Shown here piece by piece: positions 42,205 to 50,488 of a DNA stretch of 53,646 bases. Position numbers and translations under genes: made by a program. Source of the DNA: an uncultured beta proteobacterium. Lineage in GTDB: Bacteria; Pseudomonadota; Gammaproteobacteria; Burkholderiales; Burkholderiaceae_C. Every line of letters begins with the position of its first letter. The stretch's first letter is position 1. Under the pieces are notes generated by a model, which was not told where the DNA came from, ran no database searches, and was given only the letters and a program-made list of their open reading frames with translations. The stretch spans positions 1-53,646 of the forward strand of contig CAIPGC010000161.1 in assembly GCA_903864505.1 (NCBI GenBank), in the 5' to 3' direction.

Positions 42205-43655
42205 CGGCACCCTACCCCGGCGCAGGCTTGTGGATGCTTCTGGCCTTGGGAACGCTGGTCACTACCACCGGCATGCCGGTGTGGACGCTGCTGATAGGCA
42301 CCGCCACCCTGTTTGCGGCCGGTGGCTGGTCCCTGGGCCTGATGGATGTGAGTGTGCTCTCGGCCGTCAGTGGGCGTGCCCTGGGCCTGCTGGAACACGA
42401 CCTGCTGCAGGCCTTGCCGCTGTATGTGTTTGTAGGGGTGTTGTTACAGCGCCTGACGGTGGCGGATTCCTTGTTTTCCACCCTCGCATGGGTCACCCGT
42501 CGCTCCGGTGCCGGCACCTCCATTGCAGCGTTTGGCGTGGGCGCACTGGTGGCCCCCATGAACGGGTCGGTTGCTTCAAGCTCAGCCCTGCTGGCCCGCC
42601 TGGTGGCGCCACGCCTGGGCCAGATGAATGCGGCAAAGGCCACGGCACTAATCAGTGTCTCCAGCACCATCGGCGTGGTGGTACCGCCGTCGTTGGTGCT
42701 GATCCTGCTGGGCGATGCGATGCTACGCGCGCATACCGAAGCCAGCAACCTGCCCGGCTACGTGCTCGGTCAACGCATCGTCAACACGCAGGACATCTTC
42801 CACGCTGCGCTGGTACCTGCTGCCTGCATTGTGCTGCTGTGGCTGGCGGTGGCCTGGTGGCAAGGCCGGACCGGCCCAGCGATATCACCGACAAGGCAGG
42901 AGCAGCACCCGCAATGGGCGCTCACAGCCGCCGTCACTATTGCGATCGTGGCCTTGCTCGGTGCCGTCTTTGTGGGGCGAATCTTTGCGGTGGAAGCGGC
43001 CGCCACCGGGGCCATGGCGCTGTTAGGGACTGCTGTGCTGACGCGCGCCCTGCCCTGGTCGGCCTGGCAATCGGTGCTGTCCGATACGCTGCACCTGAGC
43101 GGCGCGCTCTTTGCCTTGCTGTTGGGAGCTACTACCTTCAGTCTGGTGTTTCGCCTCTGGGGAACCGACGTCTGGATTACGGATGCGGTTCTTCAGTCAC
43201 CGCTGTCACCCACAGCGACCGCTGCGCTGGTGCTGCTGGCGGTGGCCCTGTGCGCCTGGGTGCTGGACGCATTTGAAATGATATTTGTCATCATCCCGAT
43301 CGTGGCTCCGCCGTTGATCGCACGCCTGGGCGATGCACAGCAGGCGGCAGTGCTATTGCTGCTGGTGCTGCAGCTCAGCTTCCTGGTTCCCCCCATGGGG
43401 TACGCTGTCATGGTGGCCCGCGCACGCGCCGGGCTGCACACTGCTTCATTGCGCGCAACCCTCACGGCGCTGCTTCCGTACCTGGTGGCGCAATGCGCTA
43501 TTACTGTGCTGGTATTCCTGCAACCTTGGACCGTCCACCAGCTTGACACACCCTCGCCTGCCACGTCTGACGAACCCACGCTGTCGGCGCAGGAAGTAGA
43601 GCAGCAGATGCGGGAAATGGCAGATCAGGCACTGCAACCCGACGCAAAACCCTGA
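42201..43655 (+). CDS. TRAP transporter large permease subunit (DctM-like)
   Basis: A 484-residue permease with about twelve membrane helices. DctM features include LPLYVFVGVLLQRLTVADSLF, FGVGALVAPMNGSVASSSALLARL, STIGVVVPPSLVLILLGDAM and AFEMIFVIIPIVAPPLI. It forms the transport channel of a tripartite ATP-independent transporter powered by ion gradients. No DctP substrate-binding protein gene is next to it. The 40-residue C-terminal extension (SAQEVEQQMREMADQALQ) is polar and not part of the core. ATG 42201 overlaps the dctQ stop. Confidence 0.88.
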   Translation: MTAPYPGAGLWMLLALGTLVTTTGMPVWTLLIGTATLFAAGGWSLGLMDVSVLSAVSGRALGLLEHDLLQALPLYVFVGVLLQRLTVADSLFSTLAWVTRRSGAGTSIAAFGVGALVAPMNGSVASSSALLARLVAPRLGQMNAAKATALISVSSTIGVVVPPSLVLILLGDAMLRAHTEASNLPGYVLGQRIVNTQDIFHAALVPAACIVLLWLAVAWWQGRTGPAISPTRQEQHPQWALTAAVTIAIVALLGAVFVGRIFAVEAAATGAMALLGTAVLTRALPWSAWQSVLSDTLHLSGALFALLLGATTFSLVFRLWGTDVWITDAVLQSPLSPTATAALVLLAVALCAWVLDAFEMIFVIIPIVAPPLIARLGDAQQAAVLLLLVLQLSFLVPPMGYAVMVARARAGLHTASLRATLTALLPYLVAQCAITVLVFLQPWTVHQLDTPSPATSDEPTLSAQEVEQQMREMADQALQPDAKP

Positions 43656-43678
43656 CACGCGGTTGCGCCCGGCGGGCC

Positions 43679-45916
43679 TCAGCGCCGTCGCGCGGTGCGT
43701 ACCCCGCGCAACTCGGCCACTAAACCCAGCACTTTGGCCAGACGCCCCGCCTCCGACACCTCCACCGTAAAGGTCATCCAGGCCGTCCCCTTGATGGATT
43801 GCGTCTGAACGCCAATGACGTTCATCTTTTCCTTGGTGAAAACTTCGGAAATATCGCGCAGCAAGCCTTGCCGATCGGCCGCCTCCACCGCCACATCCAC
43901 TGGGTACACCGTACCGTCGGCCTTGCCGCTGCCACCCCACTGCACTTCAATCACCCGGTCTCCACTGCGGGCCACCATGTTGCGCAGGTTGGAGCAATCG
44001 GCCCGGTGCACGCTGACTCCTTTGCCACGGGTCACAAAACCACAAATGGCGTCCGGCGGCGCCGGAGTGCAGCATTTGGCCAACTGGGTCATGAGCGAAT
44101 CCACACCTACCACCAGTACCCCACCTTTGGACGCGTGGCTGGGGGCCTTGGGCTTTTTGATGAGCGCGTAATCGTCCAGCGGCAGCACCGGCTCGGGTGG
44201 ACGCAGCACGATTTCGATATTGCGCAGCGAAAATTCGTCCTTACCCACCACCTCAAACAAGTCGTCGGCCGAATTGAATCCCAACTGCGTTGCCAGGTCG
44301 TCGAGTTTGACGGCAGTCTTGCCTTCGCGCTGCAACAATCGCTCGACCGCTTCACGGCCTTTGGCCGTGGTTTCGTGCATCGCCAGCGCGTTGAACCAGG
44401 CGCGCACTTTGGCACGTGCCCGGTGGCTCGCCAGGAAGCCCAACTCGGCATTGAGCCAGTCGCGTGAGGGTCCGCCATCCTTGGCCGCCGTGACTTCAAC
44501 CGTTTGCCCGTTCTTCAGGGGTGTGTTCAGCGGCACCATGGCCCCGTCAACACGCGCCCCGCGGCAACGGTGCCCAAGGTTGGTGTGCACGCTGTAGGCA
44601 AAATCGACCGGTGTCGCCCCTTTGGGCAACTCCACAATGGCAGCATCTGGTGTCAGTACATAAATGCGGTCATCAAACATGCCTGCCGCATGACCGTGGC
44701 CCTGAGCTCCGGACAAGTCGCGCTCCCACGCCAGCAACTGACGCAGCACCGCAATCTTGGCATCGTATTCGCCCGCAGCCGTCACCCCGGCGTAGCCCTT
44801 GGTGCCAGCCTCCTTGTAGGCCCAGTGTGCTGCCACCCCGGTCTCGGCATGCGCGTGCATGGCGTCGGTGCGGACCTGCACTTCGATCGGCTGTCCAACC
44901 GGATCTCGCACCACGGTGTGCAGCGACTGGTAGCCATTGCCCTTGGGGCGCGCTATGTAGTCGTCAAACTCCTCAGCCACCGGAATGAACCGGCTGTGCA
45001 CCCAACTCAGGGCAGCGTAACAATCGGCCACCGTAGGAACGATGATGCGCAAGGCGCGAATGTCGTACACCTGCTCGAACCCCAGCGACTTGCCCCGCAT
45101 TTTCTTGACAATGCTGTAAATGTGTTTGGGGCGGCCTTGCACGGTGGCGTGTATGCCCTGAGCCAGCAGATCGGTACCCATTTGACGGCGCAGGTTCTCC
45201 ACGCTGGACTCGCGCTCGATGCGTTTTTCGTCCAGCAACCGTGCCACCTGCCGATAAGTTTCGGGCTCCAGAAACCGGAAAGACAGGTCCTCCACCTCCC
45301 ACTTTATCTCCCAGATACCCAAGCGGTTGGCCAACGGTGCAAACACCTGCAGCGACTCGCTGGCCAGGCCTGGCGGCAACGGGTTCTTGCTGGCGGCAAA
45401 GTAACGCAACGTCTGCAGGCGCGATGCCAGTCGCAGCATGACGACACGCAGATCGCGGGAGAACGCCAGCAGCATCTTGCGCACACTCTCCGTCTGCGTT
45501 GCGGCGGTCTGGGCCATCGGCGTGGAAGTGGCCGCGCGGCTGGCAGCCACCTGTGCCAGGCGCGCCATGCGCTGCACCCGCACCAGTTTTGTAGTTTCCA
45601 TCGCCAGGTCGGCAAAGTGCGATCCAAACGCTTTGGCAATCACCTCCTGCGGTTTGTTCAGGTGGTCGCAGGCGTAGACCAGGTAACTGGCGGCCTGCAT
45701 CGCCTGCGAGCCTCCAATGTTCTTCAGAATACCTGCCACCGCATCGGCATGGGCCAGCACGCTCTCACCCGTGTCCAGCGACTCCGAGGCCAGCAGGGGC
45801 TCTGCGAACGCCCGCGCCCGCGCTAACGCGTCGGTCGCTCCGGGCAGATCACTAGCGGTGGCCGTCAGCACCGGTAACGCAGGCGAGCCGGCCGTGTCTG
45901 CCGCCGCACTTTTCAT
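43679..45916 (-). CDS. relA: (p)ppGpp synthetase, RelA type
   Basis: A 745-residue ribosome-associated alarmone synthase. The N-terminal HD region has lost the catalytic His-Asp residues (YLVYACDHLNKPQEVIA where hydrolases have HDVVEDT-like sequence), so it is probably a monofunctional synthetase. The synthetase domain has GRPKHIYSIVKKMRGKSLGFEQVYDIRALRI and DYIARPKGNGYQSLHTVV. A TGS domain (IYVLTPDAAIVELPKGATPVDFAYSVHTNLGHRCRGARV), a zinc-finger/helical region (AKCCTPAPPDAICGFVTRGKGVSVHRADCSN) and a C-terminal ACT domain follow. ATG 45916 overlaps the hydrolase stop by four bases. Confidence 0.96.
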   Translation of the reverse strand: MKSAAADTAGSPALPVLTATASDLPGATDALARARAFAEPLLASESLDTGESVLAHADAVAGILKNIGGSQAMQAASYLVYACDHLNKPQEVIAKAFGSHFADLAMETTKLVRVQRMARLAQVAASRAATSTPMAQTAATQTESVRKMLLAFSRDLRVVMLRLASRLQTLRYFAASKNPLPPGLASESLQVFAPLANRLGIWEIKWEVEDLSFRFLEPETYRQVARLLDEKRIERESSVENLRRQMGTDLLAQGIHATVQGRPKHIYSIVKKMRGKSLGFEQVYDIRALRIIVPTVADCYAALSWVHSRFIPVAEEFDDYIARPKGNGYQSLHTVVRDPVGQPIEVQVRTDAMHAHAETGVAAHWAYKEAGTKGYAGVTAAGEYDAKIAVLRQLLAWERDLSGAQGHGHAAGMFDDRIYVLTPDAAIVELPKGATPVDFAYSVHTNLGHRCRGARVDGAMVPLNTPLKNGQTVEVTAAKDGGPSRDWLNAELGFLASHRARAKVRAWFNALAMHETTAKGREAVERLLQREGKTAVKLDDLATQLGFNSADDLFEVVGKDEFSLRNIEIVLRPPEPVLPLDDYALIKKPKAPSHASKGGVLVVGVDSLMTQLAKCCTPAPPDAICGFVTRGKGVSVHRADCSNLRNMVARSGDRVIEVQWGGSGKADGTVYPVDVAVEAADRQGLLRDISEVFTKEKMNVIGVQTQSIKGTAWMTFTVEVSEAGRLAKVLGLVAELRGVRTARRR

Positions 45917-46809
45917 GGCAACAGAAACGATGCCACAGCCTCGATCTGATCAAGGGCCACCAGAGTAGGCGCATGACCGACTCCGGCAAACTCCACCAGG
46001 CGTGCCCGGGGCCCGCGACGCGCCATGTCCAGGGCCGTCGCGCTGGTGAGCAAGTCTGAATCCATCCCGCGCAACAACAAGGTCTGCGCCGCAATCGCAT
46101 CGTAGAGTTGCCACAGCAGTGCCTCACCCTGCGTCGCGGCCTCCTGCGTGATCGCGCCAAACGGGACGGCAATCGCGGGGTCGTAATGCAGGGTGAAACC
46201 CGGTTGCCCCTCTGCCACCGGCTTGACCATATGCTGCGACAGCGCCAACCACTGCTGCGGCGTATGCGGACCAAAGGTGGTGGAACTGGCCCACAGAGCA
46301 TCGGCCGCCTGCTGCAACGAATCAAACCGCACCACCTGCCCCAGATAGGCTCCGATGCGTACCAGGGCCTCCCACTGAATGGCAGGCCCCACGTCGTTGA
46401 GAACCAGACGGCGTACCGGCACCGGGATCGGCAAACCGCTCTGGCCGCACACCACCATGCCGATCAGTCCGCCCATGCTGGTGCCGACCCAGTCCAGCGT
46501 CGTGGCATTCAACTGCGCCAGCATCGCCATCATGTCCGCCGCGTAAAGCGGTACCTGGTAGCCCTGGGGGTCGGCCAGCCAGTCGCTCCGGCCACGGCCT
46601 ACCACATCAGGGCACACCACTCTGGTTGCACCCGCCGACCTTTGCACCAGCGCCTGTGCCAGCGTATCGAAGTCCCGACCCTGTCGGGACAGGCCATGCA
46701 CGCATACCACTACATGGGTTGCACGCGGATCTCCCCATTCCCAATAGGCCATGCGGTGCCCCGCGCCGCCGTCGGGGCAGGATACGTAATTCAACTTAGG
46801 TTGGGCCAT
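45913..46809 (-). CDS. alpha/beta hydrolase
   Basis: A 298-residue alpha/beta-hydrolase fold protein. The oxyanion region is VCVHGLSRQGRDFD, the nucleophile elbow GTSMGG and the catalytic His in VEFAGVGHAPTL. DVVGRGRSDWL matches the strand-helix segment before the elbow. It has no signal peptide. Substrate is unknown; members include esterases, lactonases and C-C bond hydrolases. Its stop overlaps the relA start (ATGA), so it is likely co-expressed with relA. Confidence 0.88.
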   Translation of the reverse strand: MAQPKLNYVSCPDGGAGHRMAYWEWGDPRATHVVVCVHGLSRQGRDFDTLAQALVQRSAGATRVVCPDVVGRGRSDWLADPQGYQVPLYAADMMAMLAQLNATTLDWVGTSMGGLIGMVVCGQSGLPIPVPVRRLVLNDVGPAIQWEALVRIGAYLGQVVRFDSLQQAADALWASSTTFGPHTPQQWLALSQHMVKPVAEGQPGFTLHYDPAIAVPFGAITQEAATQGEALLWQLYDAIAAQTLLLRGMDSDLLTSATALDMARRGPRARLVEFAGVGHAPTLVALDQIEAVASFLLP

Positions 46810-46827
46810 GGTGCAATAGGACAGTTA

Positions 46828-46857
46828 TTGTGCAGGTTGATAATAGGTTCCTATCCT
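46828..46857 (+). promoter_or_regulatory. possible bdhA promoter with a palindrome in the spacer
   Basis: TTGTGC (46828-46833) and TATCCT (46852-46857), with an 18-base spacer, could be -35 and -10 boxes. The spacer holds the near-palindrome ATAGGTTCCTAT (46843-46854), overlapping the -10 box, a position suited to a repressor. The region is the gap between the divergent hydrolase and bdhA, so it may serve both. Confidence 0.3.
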
Positions 46858-46891
46858 AATTGAACCGCCAACCCGACATTTGGAGAACACT

Positions 46892-47662
46892 ATGCTCAAA
46901 GGTAAAACTGCCCTGGTCACCGGATCCACCAGTGGCATCGGACTCGGCATTGCCAAGGCGCTTGCCGCCCAGGGTGCCAATATTGTGCTCAACGGATTTG
47001 GTGATGTCGAAGGCCCCAAAGCCGAAGTCGCTGCGCTGGGGGTGCAGGTTAGCTACCATGGCGCCGACATGAGCAAGCCTGCCGAAATCGAGGCCATGAT
47101 CGCGCACGCCAGCACCACCTTTGGCGGTGTCGACATTCTGGTCAACAACGCCGGCATCCAGCACGTGGCGCGTGTCGAGAATTTCCCGGTTGAGCGCTGG
47201 GATGCCATCATTGCCATCAATATGAGCAGCGCCTTCCACGCCACACGCCTGGTGCTGCCGGCCATGCTGGCCAAAAACTGGGGCCGCATCATCAACGTCG
47301 CCTCCGTCCATGGGCTGGTTGCTTCAGCCGAAAAATCTGCCTACGTCACGGCCAAGCATGGCGTGGTGGGACTGACCAAGGTCACTGCCCTGGAAAACGC
47401 CGCCAGCGGCGTCACCTGCAACGCCATCTGCCCGGGCTGGGTGCTGACGCCGCTGGTGCAGAAACAGGTGGATGCCAAAGCGGCAGCGCTGGGCATCAGC
47501 GATGCCGAAGCCACCAAAAAACTGCTGGGCGAGAAAGAACCGTCGATGCAGTTCACCACACCGGAAGAACTCGGCGCGCTGGCCGTGTTCTTCTGTTCAC
47601 CGGCCGGAAACAATGTGCGCGGTGTCGCCTGGAACATGGACGGCGGCTGGACCGCACAATAG
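46892..47662 (+). CDS. bdhA: 3-hydroxybutyrate dehydrogenase
   Basis: A 256-residue NAD-dependent short-chain dehydrogenase that interconverts 3-hydroxybutyrate and acetoacetate, linked to polyhydroxybutyrate use. Motifs: TGSTSGIGLGIAKALAAQGA (cofactor), NNAGIQHVARVE (N-N-A-G), INVASVHGLVASAEKSAYVTAKHGVVG (Ser and Tyr-x3-Lys) and CPGWVLTPLVQKQ, the loop typical of bacterial BDH. Length and ending (GVAWNMDGGWTAQ) match this subfamily. ATG 46892 follows GGAGA by six bases. It converges on the kinase-HDOD-GAF gene. Confidence 0.94.
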   Translation: MLKGKTALVTGSTSGIGLGIAKALAAQGANIVLNGFGDVEGPKAEVAALGVQVSYHGADMSKPAEIEAMIAHASTTFGGVDILVNNAGIQHVARVENFPVERWDAIIAINMSSAFHATRLVLPAMLAKNWGRIINVASVHGLVASAEKSAYVTAKHGVVGLTKVTALENAASGVTCNAICPGWVLTPLVQKQVDAKAAALGISDAEATKKLLGEKEPSMQFTTPEELGALAVFFCSPAGNNVRGVAWNMDGGWTAQ

Positions 47663-47692
47663 TCTTTTGTGGCTGGAACCACCGTGGAATAT

Positions 47693-47718
47693 GCGTTGGC
47701 AGCTACCAATAACGTAGC
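47693..47718 (+). repeat. dispersed repeat copy E (intergenic, after bdhA)
   Basis: Fits GCGT-N5-GCTA-N9-TAGC. Shares GGCAGCTACCAA and ACGTAGC with copy F in ispD. It lies 31 bases past the bdhA stop. Confidence 0.65.
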
Positions 47719-47743
47719 ATCCAAACTGCCGTCTCGCACCTTG

Positions 47744-47831
47744 GAGCATGGGCGGCAGAGCGTTCTGCGCAGGTAAAGGAGGAGGCCGAAGGCCGGGGGA
47801 CACGGAGCAGAACGCTCTGTCGCCCATGCTC
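47744..47831. repeat. 25-bp near-perfect inverted repeat between convergent genes
   Basis: The left arm 47744-47768 (GAGCATGGGC then GGCAGAGCGTTCTGC after one shared base) and the right arm 47807-47831 (GCAGAACGCTCTG... CCCATGCTC) are complementary at 24 of 25 positions, the exception being a G-T pair. The 38-base loop contains GGCC-GAA-GGCC. Each arm also holds its own small palindrome, GCAGA-GCGT-TCTGC. The right arm touches the stop codon of the kinase gene. It could act as a terminator for both genes, or be a REP/MITE-like mobile repeat. Confidence 0.85.
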
Positions 47832-50296
47832 TAGCTGGACTGCTTGAAAGCCATCACCGCCTGGTTGCGCAGAGTGCGCAGTAGGGCCAGTTCCTTATCA
47901 TCGAGTTCCAGCGTGCCGTGCGCCTTTTTGTCGGCATAAATCAGGCCGAACGGTGCGCCTTTGATCTGCAGCGGCAGCAGCAGAAACGCCGGTGCGTTGA
48001 TGCCCTTCAAATACCAGTCCGGAAGCCGCTGCAGAATTTTTGGCTCTGTGGTGTCGCTGATCATGGTGTCAGCGCCTTTGTTGCACACCACCGCAAACAA
48101 GTCTGGCGTGGCTGCCCTGAGCGGAACGCGGAAACTCTTCACGTGCTGCTCGACGCCCTCGCCCAGTCCAAACCGGCCCGTCATGGTTTCGGTCTTGGGG
48201 TCACGCATGCAGAAGATGATGTGGCCGAACCCCATGGCGCGGTACATGGTTTCCAGAATCATGCGCAGCACATCGCTGAGTTTGAAGTCCTCCACCATGG
48301 CGTTGGTGATGTCCTGAATTCCGGCCGATAAGGTTTGCGCCACGCGATCGTCCTTGACCGGTGCGTTTTGCCCCGCATCCACATGCACCGCCTGTGTGGC
48401 TTGCAACTCAAAGCTGCCCAGGTTGGCATCGTTCTCACGCTTGGCCAGTTGCGCGTCGCTACCGGAACCTGGAGGTTGCTTGAGTAATTTGGCGGCGGCG
48501 GACCCTGGTGCCACGCGAATCTCCATTGCCACCGCCAAATCGGTCAGTTTCTGGCGCGCCTTTACTGTGGCTGCCTGCATGTCCGACGCGCTCGAACCCA
48601 CCACCTGCGCATACTTGCGGGTGATACCAGCGATATGGGAGTCCACTTCCTTGGGGTCGCTGTGCAGCAGTACATCGGCAATCTCATTGGCAGCCATGGA
48701 AATCCAGCGCATGCGCTCGCTGAATTCAGCAGGGGCTTTTCCCGGTGGGGTTCCCGAGGGCTTGCGCATACAGCGCTGGATCGTTTGGGGTAAACCCCAG
48801 GCCTTGGCAATACCCACACCCAGTTCCTCGAAGCTCAGCCCCAGCACCGTGACCGCCGCCGCTGCCTCGGGCACCGGTTCGCGCTTGGAGCGCACCAGGC
48901 TGCGAATCTGGTGTGCCTCCTCGGCGAAGTAGAACTGCACCAGCAAACGCCCCAGGTTCTGGAACATGGAGCCAATGAAGGCTTCCTCACTCTCGCGCAG
49001 CACCGGACACAATTCGGCACCAATGGATCCGGCCATCAACGAGCGCAGAAATTCTTCCTTCAACTGTTCTGCCTGTGCCTTGTCCTGCATATGTTCGAGC
49101 AGCACCAGACTCAGCGCCATGTTGCGAATGCCGTTGAAGCCCACCAATGTCACTGCTCGCGATACCGTACTGATGTTGCCACCGCGTGCATAGTGCGCGC
49201 TGTTGACCAGTCGCAGCAGTTTGTTGGTCAGCGCCACATCTTTCAAAATCTCGTTGGTGACGCTGTTGACACTTTCGGTCTCCGAGGTCGCCATGCTCTG
49301 AATCCGCACCACGGACTCCGACAACGCCGGGAAGTCGCTCTTGTGCCGCATGCGGCGCAACAGAAAGTCCAGCGTGCTGCGGCTGCCTGCCGCTTCGCCG
49401 CCCGTGCCAGCAGCGTTCGCAAGTGGCTGAGACCACTGCTCCAGCTCGCTTTGGAACGAGCGGGCCGAGGCAAAGCGCTGTTTGGGATCCTGCACCAGTG
49501 CACGATTGACTACGGCACGCAGGCGATCGTCCACATCAGTACCCGCGCTGGCTGGCAGCGTGAACTGCTCGTGCAGCAACCGGTAAATGGCGCGCGCAGG
49601 ATCACGCTCGTCAATCAGAGGGCGGCCGGTCAGAAGTTCGGCCAGCACCACGCCTGCAGAAAAAATGTCCATGGAAGCCGAGGGGGTATCGCCATTGGCC
49701 GCTTCGGGCGCGAGGTACCCGACCGTACCCCCGGCGGCAACCGCGGCATCGACCCTGCTCAAATCCTTGATGCGAGCCGCGATCCCGAAGTCCATCACCC
49801 GCGCACGGCCGGACGCGTCGACCAGCACGTTGGAAGGTTTCAGGTCACGGTGTACCACCCCTGCAGCATGGGCTACCGCCACTGCATCCAGAATATCCAT
49901 CATCAAGGCCACTGCCTCCGGGGCTGGCAGAGCACCGCGCTGCTTGATCAACTGGTCCAGGGTCTGGCCGGCAATGTATTCAAACACCAGGTACGGCTGA
50001 CGGTCCTGAATGTCGGCTTCGTACACCGGAACGATGCTGGGATGCGTCACCCTTCCGACGCTGCGCGCCTCCTGCAGCCATTGCGCCACCGCCGAATCGT
50101 CGGAACCATCCCCCGGTCGCATCACCTTGATGGCTACCTCACGCTCCATGCGCGGGTCAAACGCAAGCCATACCGTTGACTGTGCGCCCTGCCCCAATAT
50201 CCTGCGCAACTCAAAACGCCCCAGGGTGCCCGAGGGACGCAGGGCTGCACCAAACTGCGGCAACCGACTGCTACCAGGAGACGAAAACTCAGCCAT
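47831..50296 (-). CDS. serine/threonine protein kinase fused to HDOD and GAF domains
   Basis: An 821-residue cytosolic protein. The kinase domain (about 25-290) is complete: GQGAQSTVWLA (P-loop), Lys 57 in VAIKVM, HRDLKPSNVL with Asp at 151, DFGIA at 169, and APE. An HDOD domain (about 320-520) follows with LPxLSES-like FPALSESVVRIQ and VALTNKLLRLVNSAHYARGG. A GAF domain at the C-terminus (about 660-815) has VEDFKLSDVLRMILETMYRAMGF and PFGLIYADKKAHGTLELDD. The combination suggests phosphorylation controlled by signals sensed through HDOD or GAF; targets are unknown. ATG 50296 is preferred to TTG 50302. It is divergent from ompR. Confidence 0.93.
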   Translation of the reverse strand: MAEFSSPGSSRLPQFGAALRPSGTLGRFELRRILGQGAQSTVWLAFDPRMEREVAIKVMRPGDGSDDSAVAQWLQEARSVGRVTHPSIVPVYEADIQDRQPYLVFEYIAGQTLDQLIKQRGALPAPEAVALMMDILDAVAVAHAAGVVHRDLKPSNVLVDASGRARVMDFGIAARIKDLSRVDAAVAAGGTVGYLAPEAANGDTPSASMDIFSAGVVLAELLTGRPLIDERDPARAIYRLLHEQFTLPASAGTDVDDRLRAVVNRALVQDPKQRFASARSFQSELEQWSQPLANAAGTGGEAAGSRSTLDFLLRRMRHKSDFPALSESVVRIQSMATSETESVNSVTNEILKDVALTNKLLRLVNSAHYARGGNISTVSRAVTLVGFNGIRNMALSLVLLEHMQDKAQAEQLKEEFLRSLMAGSIGAELCPVLRESEEAFIGSMFQNLGRLLVQFYFAEEAHQIRSLVRSKREPVPEAAAAVTVLGLSFEELGVGIAKAWGLPQTIQRCMRKPSGTPPGKAPAEFSERMRWISMAANEIADVLLHSDPKEVDSHIAGITRKYAQVVGSSASDMQAATVKARQKLTDLAVAMEIRVAPGSAAAKLLKQPPGSGSDAQLAKRENDANLGSFELQATQAVHVDAGQNAPVKDDRVAQTLSAGIQDITNAMVEDFKLSDVLRMILETMYRAMGFGHIIFCMRDPKTETMTGRFGLGEGVEQHVKSFRVPLRAATPDLFAVVCNKGADTMISDTTEPKILQRLPDWYLKGINAPAFLLLPLQIKGAPFGLIYADKKAHGTLELDDKELALLRTLRNQAVMAFKQSS

Positions 50297-50392
50297 GTTC
50301 AAACCACATCCCTATAGCCCCCACATTTTCCAAAACCGGTTTGAAGTATGACATCTCGCCACGAGTACTCCGAACCACGCAGCCCAACCCAA

Positions 50393-50485
50393 GATTTTTG
50401 TAACATTGTGTCAATCGCGGGTACTGCGCAGCGCAGGCCCGCCACTTCGCACGCAAAATTGGACCAGTTACATTTTTGAAACCTA
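50393..50485 (+). promoter_or_regulatory. possible OmpR boxes upstream of ompR
   Basis: GTTACATTTTTGAAACCTA (50467-50485) closely resembles remembered E. coli OmpR sites of the ompC C1 type (ACATTTTGAAACAT). A second candidate, TTTTTGTAACATTGTG, starts at about 50395. They lie in the 192-base gap between the divergent kinase gene and ompR, and the first overlaps the ribosome-binding region. Auto-regulation is inferred only. The palindrome AAACCGGTTT (50333-50342) lies nearer to the kinase gene. Confidence 0.3.
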
Positions 50486-50488
50486 CCC

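Noticed and set aside
42110-43276. A 388-codon plus-strand frame inside the dctM-like gene
   Set aside because: It is a Cys/Gly/Arg-rich off-frame reading, while the dctM-like frame has regular membrane helices and family motifs.
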